Assembly (NCBI GenBank): GCA_964562425.1
Contig: CAZLTJ010000102.1
Location: 1 to 7,522, forward strand
Direction: 5' to 3'
DNA from: JAUWMV01 sp964562425
Lineage (GTDB): Bacteria > UBP14 > UBA6098 > B30-G16
Length of the DNA stretch: 7,522 bases
Positions 7,359 through 7,522 of the stretch are shown here, in pieces. The notes below the pieces were generated by a model that was not told the origin of the DNA, did not search any database, and saw nothing but the letters and a program-made list of their open reading frames with translations. Made by a program: the position numbers and the translations under genes. The stretch's first letter is position 1, and the number at the start of each line of letters is the position of its first letter.

Positions 7359-7389
7359 ATTATACTCCTTTCTTATAATTATTTAGCAA
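7359..7389 (-). promoter_or_regulatory. Possible sprA promoter
   Basis: On the - strand a perfect TATAAT lies at 7364-7359. TTGCTA (7389-7384), four of six matches to TTGACA, lies 19 bp upstream of it. A start about 7 nt downstream would give a leader of roughly 24 nt before the sprA ATG. The spacing is longer than the usual 17 bp, and the host's sigma factor preference is unknown. Bacteroidota often use TTTG/TAnnTTTG instead. Confidence 0.35.
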
Positions 7390-7409
7390 TTTGTATACCA
7401 TAATTTATG

Positions 7410-7441
7410 AAATCCGTTATTATTTTTTAAGTCACGGATTT
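7410..7441. terminator. 8-bp inverted repeat in the sprA upstream region, terminator-like
   Basis: AAATCCGT (7410-7417) is the exact reverse complement of ACGGATTT (7434-7441), with a 16-nt AT-rich loop. It begins 33 nt after the stop of the upstream - strand reading frame, where a terminator for that gene would sit. The better T-run (TTTTTCTTT, 7439-7447) follows it on the + strand, however, where no gene is seen. It could be a bidirectional terminator or an operator-like element. Confidence 0.4.
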
Positions 7442-7474
7442 TTCTTTAAGTTTAATTCTTTTCATCTGTTATAA

Positions 7475-7522
7475 TTATTCTGTGAGTAAAGTCGTTCGCA
7501 GACTTTCTTTCACAGCATCATA
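7475..7522 (-). CDS. Probable C-terminal end of an upstream gene (15 codons plus stop)
   Basis: Read from the right edge on the - strand, the frame gives YDAVKESLRTTLLTE and then TAA (7477-7475). The peptide looks like an amphipathic C-terminal helix, and the stop is 147 bp before the sprA ATG. It is too short to identify. In several Bacteroidota ruvA (Holliday junction DNA helicase subunit) lies upstream of sprA/sov. RuvA proteins end in a similar helix, so ruvA is a reasonable guess, based on synteny recalled from memory and not on a match. The other two - strand frames hit stops within the window (TGA or TAA) and look less protein-like. Confidence 0.4.
   Translation of the reverse strand, partial: YDAVKESLRTTLLTE

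Noticed and set aside
7365..7370. AAGGAG as the ribosome-binding site of sprA or of a leader peptide
   Set aside because: It is 37 nt from the sprA ATG, and no ATG, GTG or TTG codon lies within 5-12 nt downstream of it.
7427..7465. 12-codon - strand frame MKRIKLKEKSVT upstream of sprA
   Set aside because: It is very short, has no Shine-Dalgarno match, and overlaps the inverted repeat at 7410-7441. Lys-rich short frames are common by chance in AT-rich DNA.

Overview
The window holds two main genes facing each other, plus the end of a third. It looks like an AT-rich chromosome from the Fibrobacterota-Chlorobiota-Bacteroidota (FCB) superphylum or a related uncultured phylum such as Cloacimonadota, WOR-3 or Marinimicrobia. 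Two things point there: a complete SprA/Sov-type outer-membrane translocon of the type IX secretion system (T9SS), and a neighbouring surface protein ending in a 'YPNPFN' type A sorting domain. The phylum cannot be fixed from the sequence alone.

Layout. (i) Positions 3-1259, + strand: the C-terminal 418 residues of a repetitive, cysteine-rich, Ig-like surface protein. Its start lies to the left of the window. Two full modules and one partial module of about 118-122 residues are followed by an 80-residue T9SS sorting domain. (ii) Positions 1260-1414: a convergent intergenic region with a strong 13-bp inverted repeat, probably a shared transcription terminator. (iii) Positions 1415-7327, - strand: a 1970-residue SprA/Sov homologue, complete from signal peptide to C-terminal phenylalanine. 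(iv) Positions 7328-7474: an intergenic region with a possible promoter for sprA and an 8-bp inverted repeat. (v) Positions 7475-7522, - strand: probably the last 15 codons of an upstream gene, too short to identify.

Functional picture. SprA is the pore through which T9SS cargo crosses the outer membrane. The convergent gene encodes a protein with the matching C-terminal export signal, so the window pairs a secretion channel with a likely substrate. The cargo repeats show recent duplication or gene conversion and a cysteine pattern suggesting disulfide bonds within and between modules. No mobile element, CRISPR array, tRNA or rRNA was seen, and no gene of a clearly new system was found. The most unusual items are the repeat architecture of the cargo, the intergenic palindrome built from two 30-bp half-units, and the rather short SprA.
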